DNA of 51,080 nt from Nemertoderma westbladi (taxonomy: Eukaryota; Xenacoelomorpha; Nemertodermatida; Nemertodermatidae): NCBI GenBank assembly GCA_032718475.1, contig JAUCBJ010001738.1, positions 1-51,080 on the forward strand. Direction: 5' to 3'. The notes under the pieces are model-generated. The model was given only the letters and a program-made list of their open reading frames with translations, was not told the origin of the DNA and did no database searches. The stretch's first letter is position 1. Every line of letters starts with the position of its first letter. The position numbers were made by a program, and so were the translations under genes. Of the stretch, positions 32,488-45,000 are shown piece after piece.

Positions 32488-33847
32488 GGTGTAATAAATA
32501 TCAATCACTAATTGCTTCCGATCTTACAGCTCTGTGGGCGGGTTGCCATAGAGAATAAAATAAATAAATGAATTTCTGATTAACATCGCGCACTAGAAAA
32601 ATTGTGCCAAAATATTGTCTCGTTTTTAGGTAAACCTAAGGGAGAATAATATGTCAATAAATCGCGATATGGGAGGAATAATTTAGGTGTATGAAGTATC
32701 TATTGTCCTACAACTCGGCGGGCGCAAATGAGATATAACTGAACACAACAGGTTGAAATCCGACAAACAAATCCACTGCGTGTTTACCAGAACTTCCTGT
32801 GATGTAGTTGGAATGTCTCGCGATTGAAGTTTAACTCTTTACTGTTTTTTCGACTTCGACATAATTTCTGATGGACAGGCGTTTAAATCGCGTAACAAAC
32901 AGCATATCCTGGGGGTTGGGTGCCGAAGAAATAGCAAAACCCGCTGTAAATACGACGTGTACTTTATGGCAGTGGACTCCGTGTAGCGAGACAGGCACTT
33001 CGCCCGCCAGATGTCCAACACATTGTATCCAATTCTTTGAGATAATTACACGCCGTTACCGGATTACCAAACGCCAAGTAATTTTAAATTGAATCACCTT
33101 TCAGTATAGGAGTAAGGAATCAAATATTAATGTATTGGTTGGTGAGTATGTTACCTGTGACAGGGGCGAAATTCAATGAACACCTCAATTATAGCTGAAT
33201 TATCACTGTTTGCTGTGGGCATTCCATTTTCAGAGACTTTAAAATTTGATAAAGTTCATACAATGGTCATTGAATACCTGCATTATTTGTTGAAGCTTCG
33301 TATTACTCAAATCAACCATTTCCTAACCACTACTGACTGATACACTACTGCATGTTTGTACTAATTGGTTTGTGCACAGGACTAGAAAGTTTAGAAAAGC
33401 CCTCGGGTGATATAGTAATGGGATTGATATGCAATTACGACATCCACTAACTCTGTTAAAGATAAGTGGATTATCCTCAAAAATTTACAAGCAGAAACCC
33501 TAAGACAGTAGGTTGTACATGGTGGATCTAAAACTGAATGAAAATATAACAACTACAATTATACTATTTATTACAAAATGTAAACTTTCCGCTAACGCTT
33601 TACTTATATAAGTTTATCTTTGAGTTTCCAAAATAATACAAGCGTGGTATTATATAGTTTACAGTTATAGTTATAGTTAGATAGTTAAAATGCGAAAATT
33701 TGTTAAATTTTATATAAAAGGTAGTTTGGTGTGAATGGAATGAATTTTAAACTTTTACTTTTGCGTTGAAAGTCCCCCATCTTCTGAACTATCGATTTAT
33801 TAGGCCTTATATGTTGTGGAAATCAATATGAAACAAGGTTTGAGCAT
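32488..33847. other. NR5A intronic stretch without recognised elements
   Basis: Mixed to AT-rich DNA within the 6.8-kb intron. Short open frames around 32840-33090 show no recognisable domain. Nothing else seen. Confidence 0.5.
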
Positions 33848-35893
33848 TGATTATTACAGTACACTGTATAGAACGAGCTGTGATTATTAAAGTACACTGT
33901 ATAGAACGAGCTGTGATTATTATTACAGTACACTGTATAGAACGAGCTGTGATTATTATTACAGTACACTGTATAGAACGAGCTGTGATTATTATTACAG
34001 TACACTGTATAGAACGAGCTGTGATTATTATTACAGTACACTGTATAGAACGAGCTGTGATTATTAAAGTACACTGTATAGAACGAGCTGTGATTATTAC
34101 AGTAAACTGTATAGAACGAGCTGTGATTATTACAGTACACTGTATAGAACGAGCTGTGATTATTACAGTACACTGTATAGAACGAGCTGTGATTATTATT
34201 ACAGTACACTGTATAGAACGAGCTGTGATTATTACAGTACACTGTATAGAACGAGCTGTGATTATTACAGTACACTGTATAGAACGAGCTGTGATTATTA
34301 CAGTACACTGTATAGAACGAGCTGGGATTATTACAGTACACTGTATAGAACGAGCTGTGATTATTAAAGTACACTGCATAGAACGAGCTGTGATTATAAT
34401 TACAGTACACTGTATATAACGAGCTGTGATTATTACAGTACACTGTATAGAACGAGCTGTGATTATTACAGTACACTGTATAGAACGAGCTGTGATTATT
34501 ACAGTACACTGTATAGAACGAGCTGTGATTATTATTACAGTACACTGTATAGAACGAGCTGTGATTATTATTACAGTAACTGTATAGAACGAGCTGTGAT
34601 TATTACAGTACACTGTATAGAACGAGCTGTGATTATTACAGTACACTGTATAGAACGAGCTGTGATTATTATTACAGTACACTGTATAGAACGAGCTGTG
34701 ATTATTACAGTACACTGTATAGAACGAGCTGTGATTATTATTACAGTACACTGTATAGAACGAGCTGTGATTATTACAGTACACTGTATAGAACGAGCTG
34801 TGATTATTATTACAGTACACTGTATAGAACGAGCTGTGATTATTACAGTACACTGTATAGAACGAGCTGTGATTATTATTACAGTACACTGTATAGAACG
34901 AGCTGTGATTATTACAGTACACTGTATAGAACGAGCTGTGATTATTACAGTACACTGTATAGAACGAGCTGTGATTATTACAGTACACTGTATAGAACGA
35001 GCTGTGATAATTACAGTACACTGTATAGAACGAGCTGTGATTATTACAGTACACTGTATAGAACGAGCTGTGATTATTACAGTACACTGTATAGACCGAG
35101 CTGTTATTATTACAGTACACTGTATAGAACGAGCTGTGATTATTACAGTACACTGTATAGAACGAGCTGTGATTATTATTACAGTACACTGTATAGAACG
35201 AGCTGTGATTATTACAGTACACTGTATAGAACGAGCTGTGATTATTACAGTACACTGTATAGAACGAGCTGTGATTATTACAGTACACTGTATAGAACGA
35301 GCTGTGATTATTATTACAGTACACTGTATAGAACGAGCTGTGATTATTACAGTACACTGTATAGAACGAGCTGTGATTATTATTACAGTACACTGTATAG
35401 AACGAGCTGTGATTATTACAGTACACTGTATAGAACGAGCTGTGATTATTATTACAGTACACTGTATAGAACGAGCTGTGATTATTACAGTACACTGTAT
35501 AGAACGAGCTGTGATTATTAAAGTACACTGTATAGAATGAGCTGTGATTATTATTACAGTACACTGTATAGAACGAGCTGTGATTATTACAGTACACTGT
35601 ATAGAACGAGCTGTGATTATTACAGTACACTGTATAGAACGAGCTGTGATTATTATTACAGTACACTGTATAGAACGAGCTGTGATTATTACAGTACACT
35701 GTATAGAACGAGCTGTGATTATTAAAGTACACTGTATAGAATGAGCTGTGATTATTATTACAGTACACTGTATAGAACGAGCTGTGATTATTACAGTACA
35801 CTGTATAGAACGAGCTGTGATTATTACAGTACACTGTATAGAACGAGCTGTGATTATTACAGTACACTGTATATAACGAGCTGTGATTATTAC
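33848..35893. repeat. minisatellite, 33/36-bp unit, about 60 copies, in an NR5A intron
   Basis: Units contain GATTATTACAGTACACTGTA followed by TAGAACGAGCTGT. The 36-bp form has one extra ATT. Both lengths are multiples of 3, so the array stays open for hundreds of codons on both strands; one 2-bp deletion near 34577 changes phase. Each unit carries TACAGTACACTGTA, a 6-bp-arm inverted repeat. The open frames have no non-repeat coding flanks and are not called as genes. Confidence 0.97.
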
Positions 35894-36779
35894 GCTTTAT
35901 GGAAAGGCTGTGATCAGTACGTCATAAGGAACCACACGCATATAAGCCATAAATAACTGCATGCGCACGTTCATTCTATTGTAGCGACTCACAAACAATA
36001 ACAAATTAACCCAGTTACATTCTAAACCATCAAATTGAAATCGAACAACCGAACAACGATACATTTTTTATGTTGGTCCAATTATTGTAGAGGGACTGAC
36101 TTGTAGAGTCCATTGAATGCCAGTAATCTGTATTAACGGTGGGCTGTGTGCAACATGGCAAACCAGAGGGGTACCACTGGACACGCTCACTACTGGAGTT
36201 GATACAATCCGCTTCTTGTCTACGACTAGGCCTATTAGGCCCCCAATTATTGACCCCAGAAATCTGTTACAATGACTTTATAACAATTGCACTGCAGCAC
36301 CCTAACTGTAGTGACTGTAGAAGGTATGCACGCTGTTGCTATTACTGCCCCTCGTGTGTGTACAGTGCCTAAAACCTAAGCGCTAAGCAAGGAAATAGCT
36401 AAGTAAACCTAATTACCTACCAGTAAAGCCCTCGTACTGTACTATATTGAAACAACACCAGAAGTATGCAATATAATACGAGAATGTGTTATTTTTTATT
36501 ATAATAAATGTATTTTAGAGGCCATAAGTTTTATGCAAATTTCCAAAAAATATGCACATCTTTAAAAAATTAAACTCACGTTATATTATGTATCATTCTG
36601 CATGATAAATTAATAATTACTGTTATCAGACAAAACCCATCACCTGCTTAAATATTGTACACGATTAGTATATTGGTGGGAAATTTAAAGGTGGAGTCAG
36701 TCGGTAGTTGAATGTTGAATAACTCCCTGCTACTGTAATAGCTGCTGTTTAGGTCATTGCCCTGCAGGCGCCGTTCACC
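35894..36779. other. NR5A intronic stretch
   Basis: AT-rich in the right part. A 77-codon plus-strand frame at 36139-36372 shows no recognisable domain. No element recognised. Confidence 0.45.
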
Positions 36780-37470
36780 CCACATGCAGAGCGAACTGGA
36801 GCGTATTAGGGAGTGAACTCTCCCCAACAGTTTTCCCCTGATGGTCGAGGTGTCCAGTGGCGAGTGTCACCTCCCGCTCGACTGAGGCTGGACTAATGAT
36901 TGCTGCAAGATTAGATTTCCAAAGACCTCCATCCAGGTCGGTGCTGACCAGGATGGAGGGTTGCACTGTGAGTCAGCCACTGGTTTTGTTGGTTGTGGTA
37001 TAAGGGATACTGTGTGGCAACGATCTTAGGGAATAGCAGTGAGAGCAGACTCATGGCTGTTCCTATACACTTCGTCTTTGGCTGTCCTACACTCAATGAG
37101 GGCTGTCTTTAATTTCAATTCATGGTCGGCTACACAGAGTGGAGTCCCTGTTGTGGTTGCATCCACGATGAGGGATGTTCCAGTAGTCAATGCCTCCCGC
37201 ACTTGATTTTGCCTCATTACTGGGTCTCGTATACCGATGCCTCTGATACGGGTGGGTAGAAGGAGGAGTTGTCGTTGACTGGGTCTGAGACAGACGTAAT
37301 AGCAAATAGAGCGGGTATGTAGTGGCAAAGAAGCGCGGTTCGTAACGGCTCGAAGTCGTTGCTGTTGGCATCCACAACCATGTCATCCTGGTATGAGCGG
37401 TCTGTGGGAACTCCTCTGCGACCTCGGCTTCCCAGGTTATGCTCCGAACCCAACCCACCGTACCCACTTT
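36780..37470 (-). pseudogene. retroelement polyprotein remnant, region after a reverse transcriptase (minus strand)
   Basis: Across two minus-strand frames one can read FEPLRTALLCHYIPALF, then LLLLPTRIRGIGIRDPVMRQ, NQVREALTTGTSLIVDA and LKTALIECRTAKDEVYRNS. The pattern 'I-x-x-HFIPALTG ... LPxRxGGLGIxDP ... SLxxTxxLIxxI' is common downstream of the reverse transcriptase in several invertebrate retroelement polyproteins. Frame changes are needed (near 37300) and a stop ends it at 37026. I cannot assign the class, and no polymerase motifs are present. Confidence 0.35.
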
Positions 37471-38948
37471 CTTGTTTCTGCTCTGTGTCAAGCCCGAGGG
37501 TGCTCCTCTAGCCCTGGTTTAACCACCAGATATGACTTGGTAATCCGCGGGCCGGAATCCGCGGAAGAATCATTACTTGCGGTTGGTGGAGTCTGGAAAT
37601 CTTGACTGACAGGAGATTGACAGGTTGGATCGCAGTTGTTAAAGTTCACTGGGTGCAGGATTTCTTTCAAATTTTGTAAGCAGAGTGTCCTCCGGATGAG
37701 TTGAAGAGCTCTCTCGAAGTCCCATACCATGGACACGGTGGCGCAGCCATACGCTAGAATGCCCAGCGTGTCAACCTAACCTGTGTGAATTGTATTAACT
37801 GAATCGCGCCGGTGTGAAGCAGTGGCATATATGACAGCATGTAAGTAGTAAAATGGATAAAATTTAAATATAAAATCGATAAATTATAAGATACATTAAA
37901 AACATTAAATATAAAAATAAAGTTAAACATCATTCATTCATCTGTAACTGGAGACTAATAATTATTTTCGTCGCTAGAGAGCGCTAGAGACAGTTACAAA
38001 GGCAAGATACGAGTAAACATATATTTAATTCAAATAATTCTCACCCGCCACGCGACCACATACTAATATAATCTGGTCTAATGGCCCCCAAACTAAGTGC
38101 TGCTAGCTCTTACTTGCTGCGTACTGACTCTTACAAAATCATCTCATCTATTTTCCGAGTGACTTAACATTTCTTTCAAATACTCGGGTTGGAAGATTCT
38201 AGTGGGCTTAACAAGGGAGTCAGTTTTTTGTGTAGCGCCACTTGGGCTGGATTTAGGGCGCCCTGAAGTGAAAGTTTGCAAATCGAATCCGGACAATTTT
38301 AATTAGCCCAATGGGCTCCCCATTGTTACCGGTCTAACAGAATGACCACAACCGGAAATATTGGTAAAATCGATCTAAATAAATTTACTTAAATGAATGG
38401 CACCGCTAGGAAATGTTACCCGTGGGCTGGCCTTGGAATCTGATGAAAAATAAATATATTCTTAAAACGTAGATATTTTATTATAAAATCGAGTTCCTGA
38501 AATGATAGAGACAGCATTAGAGTTGGTTATTTTTTGAAATTATGGACTGTTATTATTATCTATGTCCAAGGTTTTTTAGCTATCAATATTACGAGCCTCA
38601 ATGTAATTAAGAGGAGCACAAATAACATCTTGTTGATTTCTCTAGAGGTTCTATAATTCCCAATGTGTTGATGGATATAACATAGTTGAAAAACAAAGTT
38701 GGAATTTATACGGCAACGACAACAATACTATGTTGAATGAAGCCTAACTAAAGTCGTACATCTGTCGTCCATCTACACAAAGCACTGCAGAAGATAATTG
38801 AATCCGCATTGTGCAGCAGGTATGCAGGTGAACTTCACTAAAGAATTCTAGATAGGCGGTTTGAGTAAAAATTATTTATGTGAAATTTTTGCTTAATAAA
38901 GATGTTCCAAACTTTATTCTAGAAATTCGAACAATTTTTTTTACGTAC
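37471..38948. other. NR5A intronic stretch next to the helix-3 exon
   Basis: No gene or element recognised apart from the remnant to its left. It runs to the GTACGT donor of the exon at 38949. Confidence 0.45.
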
Positions 38949-39077
38949 CTGTAAATCTCTAAAGAATATGCTACTCCTCGCCCAGTCAACTAATGTGAAA
39001 AGTAGCTGCTCAGCCACTTTACAGGTCAGCGTAAACGTGTTAATAATAGTTGCGTCCATTAAACTCCCAGCAGCATG
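38949..39077 (-). CDS. NR5A: NR5A-type nuclear receptor exon (ligand-binding domain helix 3)
   Basis: 129 bases, 43 codons, phase 0 at both ends: acceptor TTATATTTTGTTTTCAG, donor CAG then GTACGT. The residues include [19 protein letters not shown] and [21 protein letters not shown][15 protein letters not shown] is the NR5A form of helix 3, and CKVAEQ matches the CKMADQ-type lead-in. The upstream exons (hinge, FTZ-F1 box, zinc fingers) must lie beyond base 51080: nothing between 39080 and the window end is other than tandem repeat. The acceptor's polypyrimidine tract is continuous with the 31-bp minisatellite. Confidence 0.92.
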
Positions 39078-39081
39078 CTGA

Positions 39082-41997
39082 AAACAAAATATAACGTGTA
39101 AAGCTACAAACAACACAAAATATAACGTGTAAAGCTACAGATAACACAAAATATAACGTGTAAAGCTACAAACAACACAAAATATAACGTGTAAAGCTAC
39201 AAACAACACAAAATATAACGTGTAAAGCTACAGATAACACAAAATATAACGTGTAAAGCTACAAACAACACAAAATATAACGTGTAAAGCTACAGATAAC
39301 ACAAAATATAACGTGTAAAGCTACAGATAACACAAAATATAACGTGTAAAGCTACAGATAACACAAAATATAACATGTAAAGCTACAGATAACACAAAAT
39401 ATAACGTGTAAAGCTACAGACAACACAAAATATAACGTGTAAAGCTACAGATAACACAAAATATAACATGTAAAGCTACAGATAACACAAAATATAACGT
39501 GTAAAGCTACAGACAACACAAAATATAACGTGTAAAGCTACAGACAACACAAAATATAACGTGTAAAGCTACAGATAACACAAAATATAACGTGTAAAGC
39601 TACAAACAACACAAAATATAACGTGTAAAGCTACAAACAACACAAAATATAACGTGTAAAGCTACAGATAACACAAAATATAACGTGTAAAGCTACAGAT
39701 AACACAAAATATAACATGTAAAGCTACAGATAACACAAAATATAACGTGTAAAGCTACAGATAACACAAAATATAACGTGTAAAGCTACAGACAACACAA
39801 AATATAACGTGTAAAGCTACAGACAACACAAAATATAACGTGTAAAGCTACAAACAACACAAAATATAACGTGTAAAGCTACAGATAACACAAAATATAA
39901 CGTGTAAAGCTACAGATAACACAAAATATAACGTGTAAAGCTACAGATAACACAAAATATAACGTGTAAAGCTACAGACAACACAAAATATAACGTGTAA
40001 AGCTACAAACAACACAAAATATAACATGTAAAGCTACAGATAACACAAAATATAACGTGTAAAGCTACAGACAACACAAAATATAACGTGTAAAGCTACA
40101 AACAACACAAAATATAACATGTAAAGCTACAGATAACACAAAATATAACGTGTAAAGCTACAGACAACACAAAATATAACGTGTAAAGCTACAGACAACA
40201 CAAAATATAACGTGTAAAGCTACAAACAACACAAAATATAACGTGTAAAGCTACAGACAACACAAAATATAACGTGTAAAGCTACAAACAACACAAAATA
40301 TAACGTGTAAAGCTACAGATAACACAAAATATAACGTGTAAAGCTACAGATAACACAAAATATAACATGTAAAGCTACAGATAACACAAAATATAACGTG
40401 TAAAGCTACAGACAACACAAAATATAACGTGTAAAGCTACAGATAACACAAAATATAACGTGTAAAGCTACAGATAACACAAAATATAACGTGTAAAGCT
40501 ACAGATAACACAAAATATAACATGTAAAGCTACAGATAACACAAAATATAACGTGTAAAGCTACAGACAACACAAAATATAACGTGTAAAGCTACAAACA
40601 ACACAAAATATAACGTGTAAAGCTACAGATAACACAAAATATAACGTGTAAAGCTACAGATAACACAAAATATAACGTGTAAAGCTACAGATAACACAAA
40701 ATATAACGTGTAAAGCTACAGACAACACAAAATATAACGTGTAAAGCTACAAACAACACAAAATATAACATGTAAAGCTACAGATAACACAAAATATAAC
40801 GTGTAAAGCTACAGACAACACAAAATATAACGTGTAAAGCTACAAACAACACAAAATATAACATGTAAAGCTACAGATAACACAAAATATAACGTGTAAA
40901 GCTACAGACAACACAAAATATAACGTGTAAAGCTACAGACAACACAAAATATAACGTGTAAAGCTACAAACAACACAAAATATAACGTGTAAAGCTACAG
41001 ACAACACAAAATATAACGTGTAAAGCTACAAACAACACAAAATATAACGTGTAAAGCTACAGATAACACAAAATATAATGTGTAAAGCTACAGACAACAC
41101 AAAATATAACGTGTAAAGCTACAAACAACACAAAATATAACGTGTAAAGCTACAGATAACACAAAATATAACGTGTAAAGCTACAGATAACACAAAATAT
41201 AACGTGTAAAGCTACAGATAACACAAAATATAACGTGTAAAGCTACAGATAACACAAAATATAACGTGTAAAGCTACAGATAACACAAAATATAACGTGT
41301 AAAGCTACAGATAACACAAAATATAACGTGTAAAGCTACAGATAACACAAAATATAACGTGTAAAGCTACAAACAACACAAAATATAACGTGTAAAGCTA
41401 CAGATAACACAAAATATAACGTGTAAAGCTACAGATAACACAAAATATAACGTGTAAAGCTACAGACAACACAAAATATAACGTGTAAAGCTACAGATAA
41501 CACAAAATATAACGTGTAAAGCTACAGATAACACAAAATATAACGTGTAAAGCTACAAACAACACAAAATATAACGTGTAAAGCTACAGATAACACAAAA
41601 TATAACGTGTAAAGCTACAGATAACACAAAATATAACGTGTAAAGCTACAAACAACACAAAATATAACGTGTAAAGCTACAGATAACACAAAATATAACG
41701 TGTAAAGCTACAGATAACACAAAATATAACGTGTAAAGCTACAGACAACACAAAATATAACGTGTAAAGCTACAGATAACACAAAATATAACGTGTAAAG
41801 CTACAGATAACACAAAATATAACGTGTAAAGCTACAAACAACACAAAATATAACGTGTAAAGCTACAGATAACACAAAATATAACGTGTAAAGCTACAAA
41901 CAACACAAAATATAACGTGTAAAGCTACAGATAACACAAAATATAACGTGTAAAGCTACAGATAACACAAAATATAACGTGTAAAGCTACAGATAAC
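39082..41997. repeat. 31-bp minisatellite abutting the NR5A helix-3 acceptor, about 94 copies
   Basis: Plus-strand units contain AACACAAAATATAACGTGTA followed by AAGCTACAGAT, with three alternatives after CTACA (GAT, GAC, AAC) and ACGTG or ACATG in the middle. On the gene strand each unit reads TTATATTTTGTGTT then a TGTAG, close to the true acceptor TTATATTTTGTTTTCAG. ACATG variants recur at spacings that are multiples of 31 (93, 248, 310), showing block duplications. Confidence 0.97.
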
Positions 41998-42017
41998 TGT
42001 TGGTTAACTACAGATAA

Positions 42018-45000
42018 CGAATGGTGAATGTTAATACTGAATGGTGAATGTTAATACTGAATGGTGAATGTTAATACTGAATGGTGAATGTTAATGGTGA
42101 ATGGCGAATGTTAATACTGAATGGTGAATGTTAATACTAAATGGTGAATGTTAATACTGAATGGTGAATGTTAATACTGAATGGTGAATGTTAATACTAA
42201 ATCGTGAATGTTAATAATGAATGGTGAATGTTAATACTGAATGGTGAATGTTAATGGTGAATGGCGAATGTTACTACTGAATGGTGAATGTTAATACTGA
42301 ATGGTGAATGTTAATGGTGAATGGCGAATGTTAATACTGAATGGTGAATGTTAATGGTGAATGGCGAATGTTAATACTGAATGGTGAATGTTAATACTAA
42401 ATGGTGAATGTTAATACTGAATGGTGAATGTTAATACTGAATGGTGAATGTTAATACTAAATGGTGAATGTTAATACTAAATGGTGAATGTTAATACTGA
42501 ATGGTGAATGTTAATGGTGAATGTTAATACTGAATGGTGAATGTTAATACTAAATCGTGAATGTTAATAATGAATGCTGAATGTTAATACTGAATGGTGA
42601 ATGTTAATACTGAATGGTGAATGTTAATACTGAATGGTGAATGTTAATACTGAATGGTGAATGTTAATACTGAATGGTGAATGTTAATACTGAATGGTGA
42701 ATGTTAATACTGAATGGTGAATGTTAATACTGAATGGTGAATGTTAATACTGAATGGTGAATGTTAATACTGAATGGTGAATGTTAATACTGAATGGTGA
42801 ATGTTAATACTGAATGGTGAATGTTAATACTGAATGGTGAATGTTAATACTGAATGGTGAATGTTAATACTGAATGGTGAATGTTAATGGTGAATGGCGA
42901 ATGTTAATACTGAATGGTGAATGTTAATAGTAAATGGTGAATGTTAATACTGAATGGTGAATGTTAATACTGAATGGTGAATGTTAATACTGAATGGTGA
43001 ATGTTAATACTAAATGGTGAATGTTAATACTGAATGGTGAATGTTAATGGTGAATGTTAATACTGAATGGTGAATGTTAATACTAAATCGTGAATGTTAA
43101 TAATGAATGCTGAATGTTAATACTGAATGGTGAATGTTAATACTGAATGGTGAATGTTAATACTGAATGGTGAATGTTAATACTGAATGGTGAATGTTAA
43201 TACTGAATGGTGAATGTTAATACTGAATGGTGAATGTTAATACTGAATGGTGAATGTTAATACTGAATGGTGAATGTTAATACTGAATGGTGAATGTTAA
43301 TACTGAATGGTGAATGTTAATACTGAATGGTGAATGTTAATACTGAATGGTGAATGTTAATACTGAATGGTGAATGTTAATACTGAATGGTGAATGTTAA
43401 TACTGAATGGTGAATGTTAATACTGAATGGTGAATGTTAATACTGAATGGTGAATGTTAATACTGAATGGTGAATGTTAATACTGAATGGTGAATGTTAA
43501 TACTGAATGGTGAATGTTAATACTGAATGGTGAATGTTAATACTGAATGGTGAATGTTAATACTGAATGGTGAATGTTAATACTGAATGGTGAATGTTAA
43601 TACTGAATGGTGAATGTTAATACTGAATGGTGAATGTTAATACTGAATGGTGAATGTTAATACTGAATGGTGAATGTTAATACTGAATGGTGAATGTTAA
43701 TACTGAATGGTGAATGTTAATACTGAATGGTGAATGTTAATACTGAATGGTGAATGTTAATACTGAATGGTGAATGTTAATACTGAATGGTGAATGTTAA
43801 TACTGAATGGTGAATGTTAATACTAAATGGTGAATGTTAATACTGAATGGTGAATGTTAATGGTGAATGTTAATACTGAATGGTGAATGTTAATACTAAA
43901 TCGTGAATGTTAATAATGAATGCTGAATGTTAATACTGAATGGTGAATGTTAATACTGAATGGTGAATGTTAATACTGAATGGTGAATGTTAATACTGAA
44001 TGGTGAATGTTAATACTGAATGGTGAATGTTAATACTGAATGGTGAATGTTAATACTGAATGGTGAATGTTAATACTGAATGGTGAATGTTAATACTGAA
44101 TGGTGAATGTTAATACTGAATGGTGAATGTTAATACTGAATGGTGAATGTTAATACTGAATGGTGAATGTTAATACTGAATGGTGAATGTTAATACTGAA
44201 TGGTGAATGTTAATACTGAATGGTGAATGTTAATACTAAATGGTGAATGTTAATACTGAATGGTGAATGTTAATGGTGAATGTTAATACTGAATGGTGAA
44301 TGTTAATACTAAATCGTGAATGTTAATAATGAATGCTGAATGTTAATACTGAATGGTGAATGTTAATACTGAATGGTGAATGTTAATACTGAATGGTGAA
44401 TGTTAATACTGAATGGTGAATGTTAATACTGAATGGTGAATGTTAATACTGAATGGTGAATGTTAATACTGAATGGTGAATGTTAATACTGAATGGTGAA
44501 TGTTAATACTGAATGGTGAATGTTAATACTGAATGGTGAATGTTAATACTGAATGGTGAATGTTAATACTGAATGGTGAATGTTAATACTGAATGGTGAA
44601 TGTTAATACTAAATGGTGAATGTTAATACTGAATGGTGAATGTTAATACTAAATGGTGAATGTTAATACTGAATGGTGAATGTTAATACTGAATGGTGAA
44701 TGTTAATACTGAATGGTGAATGTTAATACTGAATGGTGAATGTTAATACTGAATGGTGAATGTTAATACTGAATGGTGAATGTTAATACTGAATGGTGAA
44801 TGTTAATACTGAATGGTGAATGTTAATACTGAATGGTGAATGTTAATACTGAATGGTGAATGTTAATACTAAATGGTGAATGTTAATACTGAATGGTGAA
44901 TGTTAATACTGAATGGTGAATGTTAATACTGAATGGTGAATGTTAATACTGAATGGTGAATGTTAATACTGAATGGTGAATGTTAATACTGAATGGTGAA

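Noticed and set aside
33807-35867. 686-codon open frame and several long frames on both strands
   Set aside because: The frames exist only because the repeat unit is 33 or 36 bases; they have no unique coding sequence at either end and lie in an NR5A intron.
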